Below are positions 34,731-43,286 of a stretch of DNA of 51,343 nt, one piece after another; position 1 is the first letter of the stretch; each line of letters opens with the position of its first letter. The stretch covers positions 1-51,343 of the forward strand of contig CAYFXE010000022.1 in assembly GCA_964347035.1 (NCBI GenBank), given 5' to 3'. The notes below the pieces were generated by a model. That model was given only the letters and a program-made list of their open reading frames with translations. It was not told the origin of the DNA and ran no database searches. The stretch is from CAYFXE01 sp964347035 (GTDB lineage: Bacteria; Acidobacteriota; Aminicenantia; Aminicenantales; Aminicenantaceae). Made by a program: the position numbers and the translations under genes.

Positions 34731-35714
34731 CTAGAGTTCTAACAACCCGAATCTTTTGATAACCTTCAACACTGCCAGCGTTAGCCAGAGATGATCTTCC
34801 AGAGATGACTTGGCTACGCCAGATTCCCAGTACCCCTCTTTACGCTGTTTATCCCTAAGCCAGAGCAAGGCCTTTTGGATCATATCGTTGTTCACGTCGA
34901 AGCCAATTTTGGAAAGAGAGTCCAGACTGCTCAATATGTCGGTTGCCCAAAAAGGATAGGTGATTTCTTCCCAGAATGATGTTAGGCGTCGGTCTTCGTA
35001 TTTATCCGGCTTGAAAAACCGGCTGAGCACGAGTTCTCCAGCCTTCCGCGCTTCATCGGTATGCCTCCATACCGGCGAGGCCGCCAAAGCACGGAGAACC
35101 ATCCCTGTCACCAGATGAGAAAAGGGTTGAGAGGTATCGGGTTCTATCGGATCCAGTTTGGACTGAAGCTCTGGGTTAAACCGAGATTTGAGTTCATCCT
35201 TATCCGCGGTCCGGTAAGGGATCACCCATCCCCCATCATCCTGTCTTTTACTCAGCAGCCATCGAAATCCCTTCTGGGTCCTATCGTCATCATCGTATCC
35301 AAACATACAGAGAATCTCCAGAGTCAAGGCATGGTAGGTTGGGGCATATTCATTCAAGTAAGCTCCTCTGAAATCTCCTGCTCTGGACTGAGTGGAAAAG
35401 AGGAAGCTGAGAGCTTTCTGAATACTCTCCTCCTTCCTCTCACATCCATAATTATATAATCTGAGGATGTTCCTCAGGGTCTCCACAATACAGTAGGTTC
35501 TCTCCCAGAGAGGCTGCCCTTCAAATTTTCTCCGGCACCAAGTCCCGTTCAGTCTCTGGCGCTTTAATATCCTGATCCGGACGGCAAACTTCTGAAGGTT
35601 TTTGTACTCTCTTTCTGTGGGCACCTCGAGAATATCTTTTTTCAACCAGTAGAGTATAGGTAAGTTTCCCCTCGCTAAAAGGAATTCTATGGCTTTACTC
35701 GTGTTAAATTCCAT
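34731..35714 (-). CDS. Alpha/alpha-toroid protein, prenyltransferase/squalene-oxidase-repeat-like
   Basis: A 327-residue protein without signal peptide. Repeated helical units carry QW-like motifs: LNGTWCRR, SRAGDFRGAY, QDDGGWVIPY and RKEGYWESG, as in the alpha-toroids of terpene cyclases and related repeat proteins. The DXDD motif of class II cyclases is not present (the DDDD at FGYDDDDR lies in a linker), so catalysis is doubtful. Many such soluble toroids are annotated as hypothetical. It lies in a minus-strand run with a cupin and a D-aminoacylase (22 bases and overlap), which suggests a shared function, but none can be named. Confidence 0.7.
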   Translation of the reverse strand: MEFNTSKAIEFLLARGNLPILYWLKKDILEVPTEREYKNLQKFAVRIRILKRQRLNGTWCRRKFEGQPLWERTYCIVETLRNILRLYNYGCERKEESIQKALSFLFSTQSRAGDFRGAYLNEYAPTYHALTLEILCMFGYDDDDRTQKGFRWLLSKRQDDGGWVIPYRTADKDELKSRFNPELQSKLDPIEPDTSQPFSHLVTGMVLRALAASPVWRHTDEARKAGELVLSRFFKPDKYEDRRLTSFWEEITYPFWATDILSSLDSLSKIGFDVNNDMIQKALLWLRDKQRKEGYWESGVAKSSLEDHLWLTLAVLKVIKRFGLLEL

Positions 35715-35736
35715 GTCAGATCGAAACAGCGTTAAG

Positions 35737-36120
35737 CTACTTTTTCCTTTCCGGATTAGGAATAGTGCAGATAAATTCGAATGTTCTTTGGAAAGGATTT
35801 TTGAATTGATGTTTCTCGTTTGGTTTTATGAACAGGCTCTCTCCCTCAGCGATCTCAATCTGCTCCCCCGCCTCATTGACGACCAGACCTCTTCCCTTCT
35901 CAACTTTGACCACATGCTCAAAATCGTGAGTGTGCAAGGGAGTGTTGCCTCGGGGAGGAACCTTAAAGTATCTCATGATGATATTATTAGAGCCGTCCTC
36001 TGGTCCGATGAGGATACGCCTTAAAACATTTTCAATGCCTTCCTCCTCGAGGTAATCTTCCCGAGCATCCTCATCTTTTTTGATAATCAATTTCTCCTCC
36101 CTATTTCTTTCCCAGTCCAT
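35737..36120 (-). CDS. Small cupin-domain protein
   Basis: A single-domain cupin of 127 residues. Motif 1 is complete (GNTPLHTHDFEHVVKVEKG, with His, His, Glu ligands), and motif 2 is GESLFIKPNEKHQFKN with the fourth His. A metal-binding, possibly sugar- or amino-acid-related enzyme or sensor. It overlaps the upstream D-aminoacylase gene by 20 bases, so the two are translated together, and the toroid gene follows after 16 bases. Confidence 0.85.
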   Translation of the reverse strand: MDWERNREEKLIIKKDEDAREDYLEEEGIENVLRRILIGPEDGSNNIIMRYFKVPPRGNTPLHTHDFEHVVKVEKGRGLVVNEAGEQIEIAEGESLFIKPNEKHQFKNPFQRTFEFICTIPNPERKK

Positions 36121-37705
36121 AGAGAATCATGCCTGGTAATTTGCCCGTATGTTGCCCGTCTTCGGCGACGATCTCGCCGTTAACGATCACATAAGCGAAT
36201 CCCTGTCCGTACTGGTGAGGTTCAGAATAAGTGGCCTTATCTAAGAACGTCTCTCTGTCGAAAATCACGATATCCGCGAACAGCCCTTCTTTAATCATCC
36301 CTCTATTTTTGAGCCGGAAGGTCTGAGCAGGAAGTGAGGTCATCTTCCGGATCGCCTCCTCCAAAGTCAAGATTCCCTTCTCTCGCACAAAACGGGCGAT
36401 AACACGAGGAAAGGTTCCATAATTTCGGGGATGTGGAACGCCTTTCCCCATTTCTTGGACACCTCCATCAGAAGCATGCATGTTGTAAGGAAGCCGCATC
36501 AAGGCTTCAACATCTTGTTCATCCATCTGGAAGAACACCCCTCCTGCACCGCCGTTATTTTCGATATCGATGATAAGGTCGGCTGCGCAGTCCACAGTCG
36601 GTTCCTTTCCCTGAGACACAAGGATTTCCTTCAGGTTTTTTCCGACATAGTCAGGAAATTGACGGCACCTGGAGATATATATCGTTTCCAGCTTGTTGAT
36701 TCCTTTGGTCGAAGTTAACCTTCTCTCGATGACAAACGCCTTGATTTTTTTATAAGTATCCAAATCTTGCAATCTTTCTACGAATCTCTCTTCCCCTCCC
36801 TCGTAGGCCCAAGAAGGGAAACTGGAGGTAAATCCTGAGCTCGTGGCTGTGTAAGGATACTGGTCGATTGTGACCTCCACACCTCGGCTTCTGGCTTCTT
36901 CGACGGGTTTGGTGATTCGCTCGGTTTCGTTCCAAACAGCATCATGTGCCAATTTTATGTGTGAAATCTGGACTGGAAGCCCATTCTTCTCGCCAATTTC
37001 TATGGCTTCTTCGATGGCTTCTGTAATGTGAAGACCTTGATCCCGAATATGGGAAGCATAAACGCCAAAGTAGGGAGCTACCTCAGAAACCAGCTCGATG
37101 ATCTCTTCTGTTTGAGAATAGATCCCAGGAAGATAGGAAAGTCCAGTGGAAAATCCCAAGCCCCCGGCTCTCATCTCCTGATCCACAAGGGCTTTCATCT
37201 TATCCATTTCTTCTTGAGTCGGCGGCTCCATCTTGTAGCCCATCACCTCCCGCCGGATAGTGTTATGACCGATAAGACAGCCAAAATTGAGAGAGGTGCC
37301 GTTTTTTTCGATTTCCTGGAAAAGCTTGCTCAATGGGAAGGGATGTCCCCCACAATTGCCGCCGATGATCGTGGTCACGCCCTGGAGAGCATAATTATCC
37401 ACTGTGGGAATCCTCCGGATACCGCGATCACAGTGCGTATGGACATCTATGAATCCTGGAGTGACCACAAGCTCTCGGGCATCGATAGTTTTTCTGGCTT
37501 GATTTTGGGGGATTTTACCAATCTCGGCAATATGTTTGTTTTTTATCCCGATATCGCCTTTGTACCAAGGATTTCCAGCCCCATCGATGATCAGTCCGCC
37601 CTTGATCAAAAGATCATACGGCTTCTCGGATGGAGCACAGTGGATGATGAAAATCAAGGCCAGAACGGCCGAGCAGAGGCTCATGTATCGGATAAAATTG
37701 CTCAA
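36101..37705 (-). CDS. N-acyl-D-amino-acid deacylase (D-aminoacylase), lipoprotein
   Basis: A 534-residue amidohydrolase of the D-aminoacylase group. The metal-binding motif is PGFIDVHTHCDRG; SHIRDQG and ISHIKLAHD supply further His ligands; MHASDGG the Asp. An N-terminal signal with lipobox-like IIHCAPSEK indicates anchoring as a lipoprotein. The start is TTG at 37705 after AGGAGAT; an ATG at 37684 is an alternative. It would release D-amino acids from N-acylated forms such as bacterial peptide or cell-wall debris. A good promoter precedes it. Confidence 0.88.
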   Translation of the reverse strand: MSNFIRYMSLCSAVLALIFIIHCAPSEKPYDLLIKGGLIIDGAGNPWYKGDIGIKNKHIAEIGKIPQNQARKTIDARELVVTPGFIDVHTHCDRGIRRIPTVDNYALQGVTTIIGGNCGGHPFPLSKLFQEIEKNGTSLNFGCLIGHNTIRREVMGYKMEPPTQEEMDKMKALVDQEMRAGGLGFSTGLSYLPGIYSQTEEIIELVSEVAPYFGVYASHIRDQGLHITEAIEEAIEIGEKNGLPVQISHIKLAHDAVWNETERITKPVEEARSRGVEVTIDQYPYTATSSGFTSSFPSWAYEGGEERFVERLQDLDTYKKIKAFVIERRLTSTKGINKLETIYISRCRQFPDYVGKNLKEILVSQGKEPTVDCAADLIIDIENNGGAGGVFFQMDEQDVEALMRLPYNMHASDGGVQEMGKGVPHPRNYGTFPRVIARFVREKGILTLEEAIRKMTSLPAQTFRLKNRGMIKEGLFADIVIFDRETFLDKATYSEPHQYGQGFAYVIVNGEIVAEDGQHTGKLPGMILYGLGKK

Positions 37706-37729
37706 ATTTTATCTCCTGATGAGTTTCAT

Positions 37730-37759
37730 ATTCTATTCTATTTATGGAAGTTCTGTCAA
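37730..37759 (-). promoter_or_regulatory. Promoter of the D-aminoacylase-cupin-toroid operon
   Basis: Minus strand: TTGACA (37759-37754), 18 bases, TAGAAT (37735-37730), about 25 bases before the TTG start codon. Confidence 0.5.
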
Positions 37760-37861
37760 TTTTTTCAAGAAAGAGATTGATTTTATGCGGGAATTTAAGG
37801 TAAGAATATTATTCTCTAATCCGAACAACGCATGTCCTGAAAATTTTGTTGGAGAATGGTC

Positions 37862-39025
37862 ATGGATGAATACATCTTCTTAGATAATGGGGCCACTTCG
37901 TATCCAAAACCAGAAGAAGTCTACACATTCATGGACCATTTCTACCGTAACTTTGGCGTCAATCCAGGCCGGTCAGGGTATGACTTGTGTATGGAAGCTG
38001 GGGAGGTTGTGGAGAACACTCGGAAGTTGTTGACCGAATTCTTCAACGGAAAGGATCCAAACAGGCTGTGCTTCACCTACAACTCCACGGATGCGCTTAA
38101 TCTGATCATAAATGGCATGCTCGAAGAAGGAGATCATGCGATCACGACGACTATCGAGCACAATTCTGTCCTTAGGCCACTCTATCATCTTTATAAATAT
38201 AACGGTGTCGAAGTGGATTATGTTCCCTTCGACAGCTGTGGATTTGTGAATCCTGATGATTTCCCCAAAAAAATCAAGAAAAACACCAAACTCGTGATTG
38301 TTAACCATGGTTCCAACGTCATCGGAACCATTCAACCGGTAAAAGAAATCGGCGCCCACTGTCGAGAGAGAGGGATTCCCTTCGCTATCGATGCCTCGCA
38401 AACAGCAGGTAAGATACCCATCGACATCGAGGAGTCGAATGTTGATGTGGTGGCCTTCACTGGACATAAATCTCTGCTTGGCCCGACAGGAATCGGAGGT
38501 TTATACGTCCAAGAGGGAATCGAGATCAGGCATACCCGTGCTGGGGGTACTGGAGTGCGTTCGGCTGTGAGAACACATCTGGACGAATACCCGTACAGGC
38601 TGGAATACGGCACCCTTAACACCATGGGAGTGGCCGGCCTTTACGCCGGCCTCAAGTGGATCCTGAAAAAAGGTCTGCACAATATCCACGAACACGAGAT
38701 GAAATTGACAACCATGCTCAGAGACGGCTTGAATGATGTCGAGGGAGTGACTTTATACTGCCAAGATGATCTCTCCGGCCATATCGGTGTTTTTCTTTTC
38801 AACGTCAACGGATTTGAAGCTCTCAACACCGGCACGATTCTCGATGTGGACTATAACATTGCCTGTCGGACTGGCCTTCATTGTGCGCCTCTTGTCCATG
38901 AGCAGTTGGGAACGACTGAAATTCACGGGGGAGTTCGGTTTGGGATCGGTCCATTCAACACAGAGGATCACATAAAAACTGCCATCGAGGCGGTCAAAGA
39001 AATCGCTGAATCTAGCCGAAAATAA
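37862..39025 (+). CDS. Class V aminotransferase, cysteine-desulfurase-like
   Basis: A 387-residue PLP enzyme. The start is ATG 37862, since GGAG lies seven bases before it (the ATG at 37856 has GGAG too close). It opens YIFLDNGATSYPKP, has VDVVAFTGHKSLLGPTGIGG with the Schiff-base Lys, and ends with ACRTGLHCAPLVHEQLGT, where the Cys of GLHCAP matches the sulfur-carrying Cys of SufS-like desulfurases. Such enzymes convert cysteine to alanine and a persulfide. No isc/suf genes are near. It is closest to the EF2568-type subgroup of unknown exact role. The gene diverges from the D-aminoacylase operon. Confidence 0.88.
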   Translation: MDEYIFLDNGATSYPKPEEVYTFMDHFYRNFGVNPGRSGYDLCMEAGEVVENTRKLLTEFFNGKDPNRLCFTYNSTDALNLIINGMLEEGDHAITTTIEHNSVLRPLYHLYKYNGVEVDYVPFDSCGFVNPDDFPKKIKKNTKLVIVNHGSNVIGTIQPVKEIGAHCRERGIPFAIDASQTAGKIPIDIEESNVDVVAFTGHKSLLGPTGIGGLYVQEGIEIRHTRAGGTGVRSAVRTHLDEYPYRLEYGTLNTMGVAGLYAGLKWILKKGLHNIHEHEMKLTTMLRDGLNDVEGVTLYCQDDLSGHIGVFLFNVNGFEALNTGTILDVDYNIACRTGLHCAPLVHEQLGTTEIHGGVRFGIGPFNTEDHIKTAIEAVKEIAESSRK

Positions 39026-39030
39026 AAAAA

Positions 39031-39345
39031 AGTGTCATTCCTGCGGAAGCGAGTAGTGGAAAGCCATTCCCTCGTCATTCCCGCGGAACCTATGCCTGCG
39101 GAAGCAGGTCGCGGGAATCTAGTTCTCTTCCCTTGTCATTCCCGCGGAAGCGGGAATCTAGAAATATATTAATGAAGATTTCTTTACACTGGATTCCTGC
39201 CTGCGCAGGAATGACAGAAAAAGAAACTGGTTCCCTGCTACCTGCTTCCGCAGGCACAGGTTTCGCAGGGATGACTGAGAAAACTGGATCCCTGCTGAAG
39301 CTTGCACCTGCGTAGGCAGGTTTAGGAATGACGAGTAGAGGATAC
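39031..39345. repeat. REP cluster: GTCATTCC(C/T)GC-type palindromes
   Basis: At least five units and half-units; the cleanest is GTCATTCCCGCGGAAGC plus GGGAATCTAG (39138-39164). Others are GTCATTCCTGC, CAGGAATGAC and GCAGGGATGAC, in both orientations. The cluster fills the space between two convergent genes (class V aminotransferase and dsrK-like gene). Open frames across it are not genes. Similar to dRS3/REP-type hairpins known in many bacteria. Confidence 0.8.
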
Positions 39346-39360
39346 TAGATTTTCTTTATC

Positions 39361-40740
39361 CTAAGCCTTTCCAGGCTTTGGTTCTATTTTTTTCTGTTTC
39401 TTTCCATCTAAAACCAAGGCATTGGCCACGATTTCGCAGACTGTCTTTATCTCCACACCCAACTCGTAGTGTTTATTAAGCTCCATGAGTTGATCGATGC
39501 AGTTGTGACAGGGCGCAGCCACTATCTTTGCACCCGTTTTTTTGATCTGATCAGCCTTGAGTTTACCTGTTTTTATGCGTCGGGATGCAAAGCGCGACAT
39601 GGCCAGCTGGCCTCCACCTCCTCCACAACAAAAATTCTTTATTCTGTTGGGAATCATCTCCACAAAATTGGTTGTAGCGTTTCGGAGGATATAACGCGGT
39701 TCTTCTACAACCCCACCTAACCGAACAAGATTACACGGATCATGAAGAGTGACGATATCACTGTTTTTGCTTGGATCTAGCTTAATCTTACCTTCGCGAA
39801 TATAATCAGCCACCACTTGAAGGATGCTCTTGACTTCCAACCCATACTTTTCGTTCAGCCATTCTGGGGCTTCCCATCTGTTGGAGTTGAACCCGTGGCC
39901 GCATTCTGCCAGAACCAGAGTCTGGCAGCCCATATCTTTCAGAGATTTCAGAAGCCGTCCGGACATCGTCCCAGCCGCTTCATCATCGCCGTTATACAAT
40001 CCGTAATTGGTGACGTCATAGTTTTCGCTAGAAAATGTCCAGCTTTCTCCGGCCGCGTAGAAGATCTTTCCAACGGCCAGGATTGACAGCGGAAAGTACA
40101 TCGGCTCCCGAGGATTCACCGTATAGAAGATCTTGGAGCTTTCCTGGTCAACCGGAAATCTGACTTCGGGATCATCCACCTCTGCCTGGAGTTCCTCTTC
40201 TAGCCATTCCACCGTCTCTATCCAATCTTTCTTGGCGATGCCCATGTTGTTGCCTTCCCGAATGGCCGTATCGACAGTGGATTGGAGTCCCGGAGGAACC
40301 AAGCCGAGAGTAGCCAAGACCCCTCGGGCTATCCGGATGAGATAGGGAATGTTTATCCCCATCGTGCAGTTCAGAGTGCAACGGGCACACAGGGTGCACC
40401 GGCCGAAGAGCGAATCCACCCATTCCTCCACCATGGCGGTCGTCAAGGCCTCGGCGCCAGGTAGACCAGGGATAGTTTTTCCGCTTAAGCTGAAATATTT
40501 CTTAAACACTTTGGCCACGAGGTTCAACTTGTGCGCAGGAACCGATTTCACATCCTTATCAGTTAGATAGTAGTGGCAGGAATCCGAGCAGAGTCCGCAG
40601 CGGACACAGGACTGGAGGTAGGCGGCATATTCATGATGGATTTTCTCCTCGAAGAGCTTAAGTGCCTTCTGCAGGTCTTCAGGCTTAAGGTTTTTGATCT
40701 TTTCCTGGAGGGGATCGTTAGCTGTTTCCTGTTCTTTCAT
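39361..40740 (-). CDS. dsrK: DsrK/HdrD-like iron-sulfur protein
   Basis: The 459-residue protein binds Fe-S clusters: CVRCGLCSDSC and CTLCARCTLNCTMGINIP near residues 40-140, then a CCG domain with DPCNLVRLGG, FCCGGGGGQLAM and APCHNC, the pattern used by HdrD and DsrK to coordinate a non-cubane 4Fe-4S cluster that reduces disulfides. No transmembrane segment. Upstream, on the same strand, are the NarI/DsrM-like gene (10 bases away) and dsrC. The three proteins would pass quinol electrons to the DsrC disulfide. DsrJOP and DsrAB are not in the window, so the physiological acceptor is not known; HmeD or a GlpC-like role are alternatives. Confidence 0.85.
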   Translation of the reverse strand: MKEQETANDPLQEKIKNLKPEDLQKALKLFEEKIHHEYAAYLQSCVRCGLCSDSCHYYLTDKDVKSVPAHKLNLVAKVFKKYFSLSGKTIPGLPGAEALTTAMVEEWVDSLFGRCTLCARCTLNCTMGINIPYLIRIARGVLATLGLVPPGLQSTVDTAIREGNNMGIAKKDWIETVEWLEEELQAEVDDPEVRFPVDQESSKIFYTVNPREPMYFPLSILAVGKIFYAAGESWTFSSENYDVTNYGLYNGDDEAAGTMSGRLLKSLKDMGCQTLVLAECGHGFNSNRWEAPEWLNEKYGLEVKSILQVVADYIREGKIKLDPSKNSDIVTLHDPCNLVRLGGVVEEPRYILRNATTNFVEMIPNRIKNFCCGGGGGQLAMSRFASRRIKTGKLKADQIKKTGAKIVAAPCHNCIDQLMELNKHYELGVEIKTVCEIVANALVLDGKKQKKIEPKPGKA

Positions 40741-40750
40741 CCTTCACATC

Positions 40751-41368
40751 TCACTTCTGAAACAGGACACCTCTCCTGCCGTAAAACTGGCCGAAAAGGG
40801 TACGGCTGTAGAAGAAAAAGAAACAGTGCCTGATTTTTCCGAGGGGAATGTACAAGAAAAGGAAGATTGTGACCAGATACAGGACGGCCCTGAGGTTCAA
40901 CAGGAATGAGTCGAGGAGGACCAGAACCAGGAAAAGATTAACCAGCGCATTGGAGACATAGTCATCCAAACAACTTATCGCTCGCATGTATCCTAACGTA
41001 AGTCTTTTTATAAGAAGACCGACGCCGCAGAGAATGCCGACAATCACCAGGATCCTAAGGATTTGGAGTAGATATGCGGGCAGTCCGAAGGGAATGACTA
41101 GAGAAAGCATATAAAACATTCCTGAAAAAACACCAGAATGGTAGATAACTCCGGCTATGTAGGTTGGCAGATGTTTCTGGGCACTTTCCTTTTCCCAAGG
41201 CATCATGCCTCGTCCGAGAGCATAAACCACTCCCCTCTTCGCTTCACCAGCGCAGACGGCATGGACACGCCTTCTGCCGTAAGAAAACGTCCTCCAGATT
41301 AGAACCACTAATAAGACAAGGGAGATAAAGGAGGAGAAAATGACTCCGTACCTAAGGAAATCGTGCAT
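40751..41368 (-). CDS. dsrM: DsrM/NarI-like cytochrome b membrane subunit
   Basis: A 205-residue protein with about five membrane helices. The C-terminal sequence IPLGKIRHCFFFFYSR and FGQFYGRRGV is diagnostic for DsrM/HmeC, and resembles NarI. Histidines in KHLPTYIAGVIYHSG and the KIRH segment are likely ligands for two haems b. It would oxidise quinol in the membrane and pass electrons to the CCG protein. It is shorter than the DsrM of sulfate reducers that I recall, closer to NarI length. It is encoded between dsrC and the dsrK-like gene, with 6-10 base spacers. Confidence 0.82.
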   Translation of the reverse strand: MHDFLRYGVIFSSFISLVLLVVLIWRTFSYGRRRVHAVCAGEAKRGVVYALGRGMMPWEKESAQKHLPTYIAGVIYHSGVFSGMFYMLSLVIPFGLPAYLLQILRILVIVGILCGVGLLIKRLTLGYMRAISCLDDYVSNALVNLFLVLVLLDSFLLNLRAVLYLVTIFLFLYIPLGKIRHCFFFFYSRTLFGQFYGRRGVLFQK

Positions 41369-41374
41369 ATTCCC

Positions 41375-41695
41375 TCAGACACAGCCGTCAGGCTTGGGAA
41401 GTCCAGCGACTTTGCAGGCCCCCTTAGCTGGTCCAGATGGAAAAAGCTCGTAGATGTATCTGAGTTGAAACCCAGTGTTCTTACAAACTTTCCTCACCAT
41501 CGGAGCCAGGTTTTTTTCCAAGTAGTAGTTCCGGATATAGTTAATAACGGCCCAATGATCCTCAGTCAAATCTTCTATCCCCTCTTCCTTTTTGGCGATA
41601 AGCGCTGCAATTTCATCATTCCACTCCTCAGGATGGGATATAAAGCCTTCTTCATTGACTTCAATCTTCTTGTCTTTGTGTTCGAGAACAGGCAT
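41375..41695 (-). CDS. dsrC: DsrC-type sulfur-relay protein with both C-terminal cysteines
   Basis: The start is ATG 41695 (GAGGT seven bases before it), not the longer open frame. The 106-residue protein has the DsrC/TusE fold: EEGFISHPEEWNDEIAALIA, LTEDHWAVINYIRNYY and KNTGFQLRYIYELFP. The C-terminal arm is GACKVAGLPKPDGCV: two cysteines with ten residues between, the penultimate one being CysA. TusE proteins lack one Cys, so this is a true DsrC able to form an intramolecular disulfide or trisulfide. It leads the operon. DsrMK is the known reductase for DsrC-trisulfide. A strong extended -10 promoter lies upstream. Confidence 0.92.
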   Translation of the reverse strand: MPVLEHKDKKIEVNEEGFISHPEEWNDEIAALIAKKEEGIEDLTEDHWAVINYIRNYYLEKNLAPMVRKVCKNTGFQLRYIYELFPSGPAKGACKVAGLPKPDGCV

Positions 41696-41728
41696 TTTTT
41701 GACCTCTTTTTTGGGTTGAAAACGCTCT

Positions 41729-41737
41729 ATTATAGCA
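41729..41737 (-). promoter_or_regulatory. Extended -10 promoter of dsrC-dsrM-dsrK
   Basis: Minus strand TGCTATAAT (41737-41729), a perfect extended -10, about 33 bases before the ATG. No clear -35 is needed or seen. MITE-A copy B begins 40 bases further upstream. Confidence 0.65.
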
Positions 41738-41776
41738 TATTCCGCTCCGTTTTCTACAGGTTCTTAAGAGGAGAGT

Positions 41777-42019
41777 AAGCATTGCCGTTTCTGTGGTATG
41801 AGATAAGTCTTGTAAGGACAAATGTCATAAAGACGAGCCCGAATCCGTCTGAGCCGCATAGTGGTAGGAGGTGAGTCTTCGGCAAAGCTTATGCCCGCGA
41901 AGCTTGCGCCTGCGCCGACAAATAGCGGGTAATGGATTGGAGTTCGTCTCAATTCAAACCGTATCCGATAAAATAGAGTCTAAACGAGAAAAATGTTTGA
42001 CAAGGCTGGGAAAAATCTT
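41777..42019. mobile_element. MITE-A copy B
   Basis: Left end AAGCATTGCC (41777-41786), then GTATGAGATA as in copy C; core CTGAGCCGCATAGTGGT from 41849; right end GGGAAAAATCTT (42008-42019) resembles the inverted end of copy C with mismatches. It lies between the dsrC promoter and the divergent gene at 42063 and accounts for most of the 367-base gene-free stretch. An open frame running through it (41871 onward) is not part of the gene. Confidence 0.6.
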
Positions 42020-42062
42020 TTTATTATGGATAAACATACAAAGATTGAGGAGGTTACCGATC

Positions 42063-42809
42063 ATGAAAAAATACTTGAATTGGAGGATATCCGTTAGCTT
42101 TCTCCTTATCGGTGCATCGGCTCTGGCTTACACATTTCACTATCTCATCTTTCGTGATACCCATCATATTTTCATCTACATGATAGGAGATATCGCTTTT
42201 CTCTTTCTTGATGTTCTCCTCGTCATACTGTTTATCGAACGAGTGCTCGCTCTGAGGGAGAAGAGAGCCATCTTCAACAAACTCAACATGGTCATCGGGA
42301 CATTTTTCAGCGAGGTCGGAATGGAACTTCTCAAGAGGTTTTCTGACTTCGCCGAAAACTCGGCATCCCTTGAAAAGTCATTAGAAATCCAGCCTCTTTG
42401 GAGTAAAAAAGATTTCAAAAAGGCCCTATCATTAAGCCAGAGTTTCAATTATGAGATTAAAGTCGATGTCAAGAATCTCTGTTCACTCCGGGAATTCCTG
42501 ATCAAGAAACGCAATTTTCTGCTGCGTCTTCTTGAAAATCCCAACCTGCTCGAACACGAGCGGTTCACAAATTTACTCTGGGCCGTCTTCCATCTTGCTG
42601 AAGAGCTGCAATTTAGAGGCGACAAGCTGGAGAATCTTCCTGATTCCGATTATGATCATCTCGCTGGCGACTTAGAAAGGGCCTATTCTCAACTGACCGG
42701 AGAATGGATTGCTTACACATCACATCTAAGAGAGAGCTACCCTTTTCTGTTTTCTTTGGCGGCCAGGATCAACCCGATGAACCCTCATGCCTCCCCAATC
42801 GTCAGTTAA
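42063..42809 (+). CDS. Membrane-anchored helical protein of unknown function
   Basis: Start ATG 42063 has GAGGAGGT eight bases before it. The first 70 residues form two membrane helices (WRISVSFLLIGASALAYTFHY and IYMIGDIAFLFLDVLLVILF, each about 20 residues). The rest is a soluble, mostly helical, charged domain (FSEVGMELLKRFSDFA; LSLREFLIKKRNFLLRL-like region; HERFTNLLWAVFHLAEELQFR). No known family is recognised with confidence; 248 residues. It is transcribed away from dsrC and followed by arsC 27 bases later. Confidence 0.75.
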   Translation: MKKYLNWRISVSFLLIGASALAYTFHYLIFRDTHHIFIYMIGDIAFLFLDVLLVILFIERVLALREKRAIFNKLNMVIGTFFSEVGMELLKRFSDFAENSASLEKSLEIQPLWSKKDFKKALSLSQSFNYEIKVDVKNLCSLREFLIKKRNFLLRLLENPNLLEHERFTNLLWAVFHLAEELQFRGDKLENLPDSDYDHLAGDLERAYSQLTGEWIAYTSHLRESYPFLFSLAARINPMNPHASPIVS

Positions 42810-42836
42810 AGACATGTTTATCAACAAAAGGAAAAA

Positions 42837-43286
42837 ATGAAGAAAAAAATCATTTTGTTCATCTGCACTCACAATTCTGCCCGATCTCAAATGGCTGAGG
42901 CATTTCTGAATCATTATTATGGAGATCATTTCGAAGCCCACAGTGCTGGGACAGAACCTTCAGAAGTTCATCCGCTGGCAGTCAAAGCAATGGAAGAAGT
43001 CGGGATAGATATTTCCCATCACACTTCCAAATCAGCAGCAGATTTTATAAATCAAAAGATTGACCACGTCTTGACTGTCTGTGATAAAGCCAAGCAAACT
43101 TGCCCATTCTTCCCCGGGATAAAGAAAATCTCACATCACAGTTTTGAAGATCCCTCCCAAGCTGAAGGTACCGATGAGGAGAAGTTATTGGTTTTTAGGC
43201 AGGTGCGGGATGAAATCAAGGAATGGATTGATAAGACATTTGGTGATGGCGATCGATCACAGTTTTGCGATAGTATTAAAATTTAA
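42837..43286 (+). CDS. arsC: Arsenate reductase, thioredoxin-coupled (low-Mr phosphatase fold)
   Basis: 149 residues. The P-loop is FICTHNSARSQMAEAFL, with the catalytic Cys in CTHNSARS; a second cysteine pair is in TVCDKAKQTCPFFPG, as in pI258-type ArsC where three Cys relay the disulfide to thioredoxin. It would reduce arsenate to arsenite. AGG lies 8 bases before the ATG. No arsR, arsB or acr3 gene is nearby, so it may serve basal detoxification. Its end overlaps the convergent porin gene by 11 bases. Confidence 0.85.
   Translation: MKKKIILFICTHNSARSQMAEAFLNHYYGDHFEAHSAGTEPSEVHPLAVKAMEEVGIDISHHTSKSAADFINQKIDHVLTVCDKAKQTCPFFPGIKKISHHSFEDPSQAEGTDEEKLLVFRQVRDEIKEWIDKTFGDGDRSQFCDSIKI

Noticed and set aside
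37028..37780. 250-codon plus-strand frame opposite the D-aminoacylase
   Set aside because: Shadow of the real minus-strand gene; composition not protein-like.
39133..39315. Plus-strand 60-codon frame in the first REP cluster
   Set aside because: Translation of repeat palindromes only.
39031..39345. CRISPR array
   Set aside because: The repeats are short palindromes in both orientations with irregular spacing and no uniform spacers; no cas genes.
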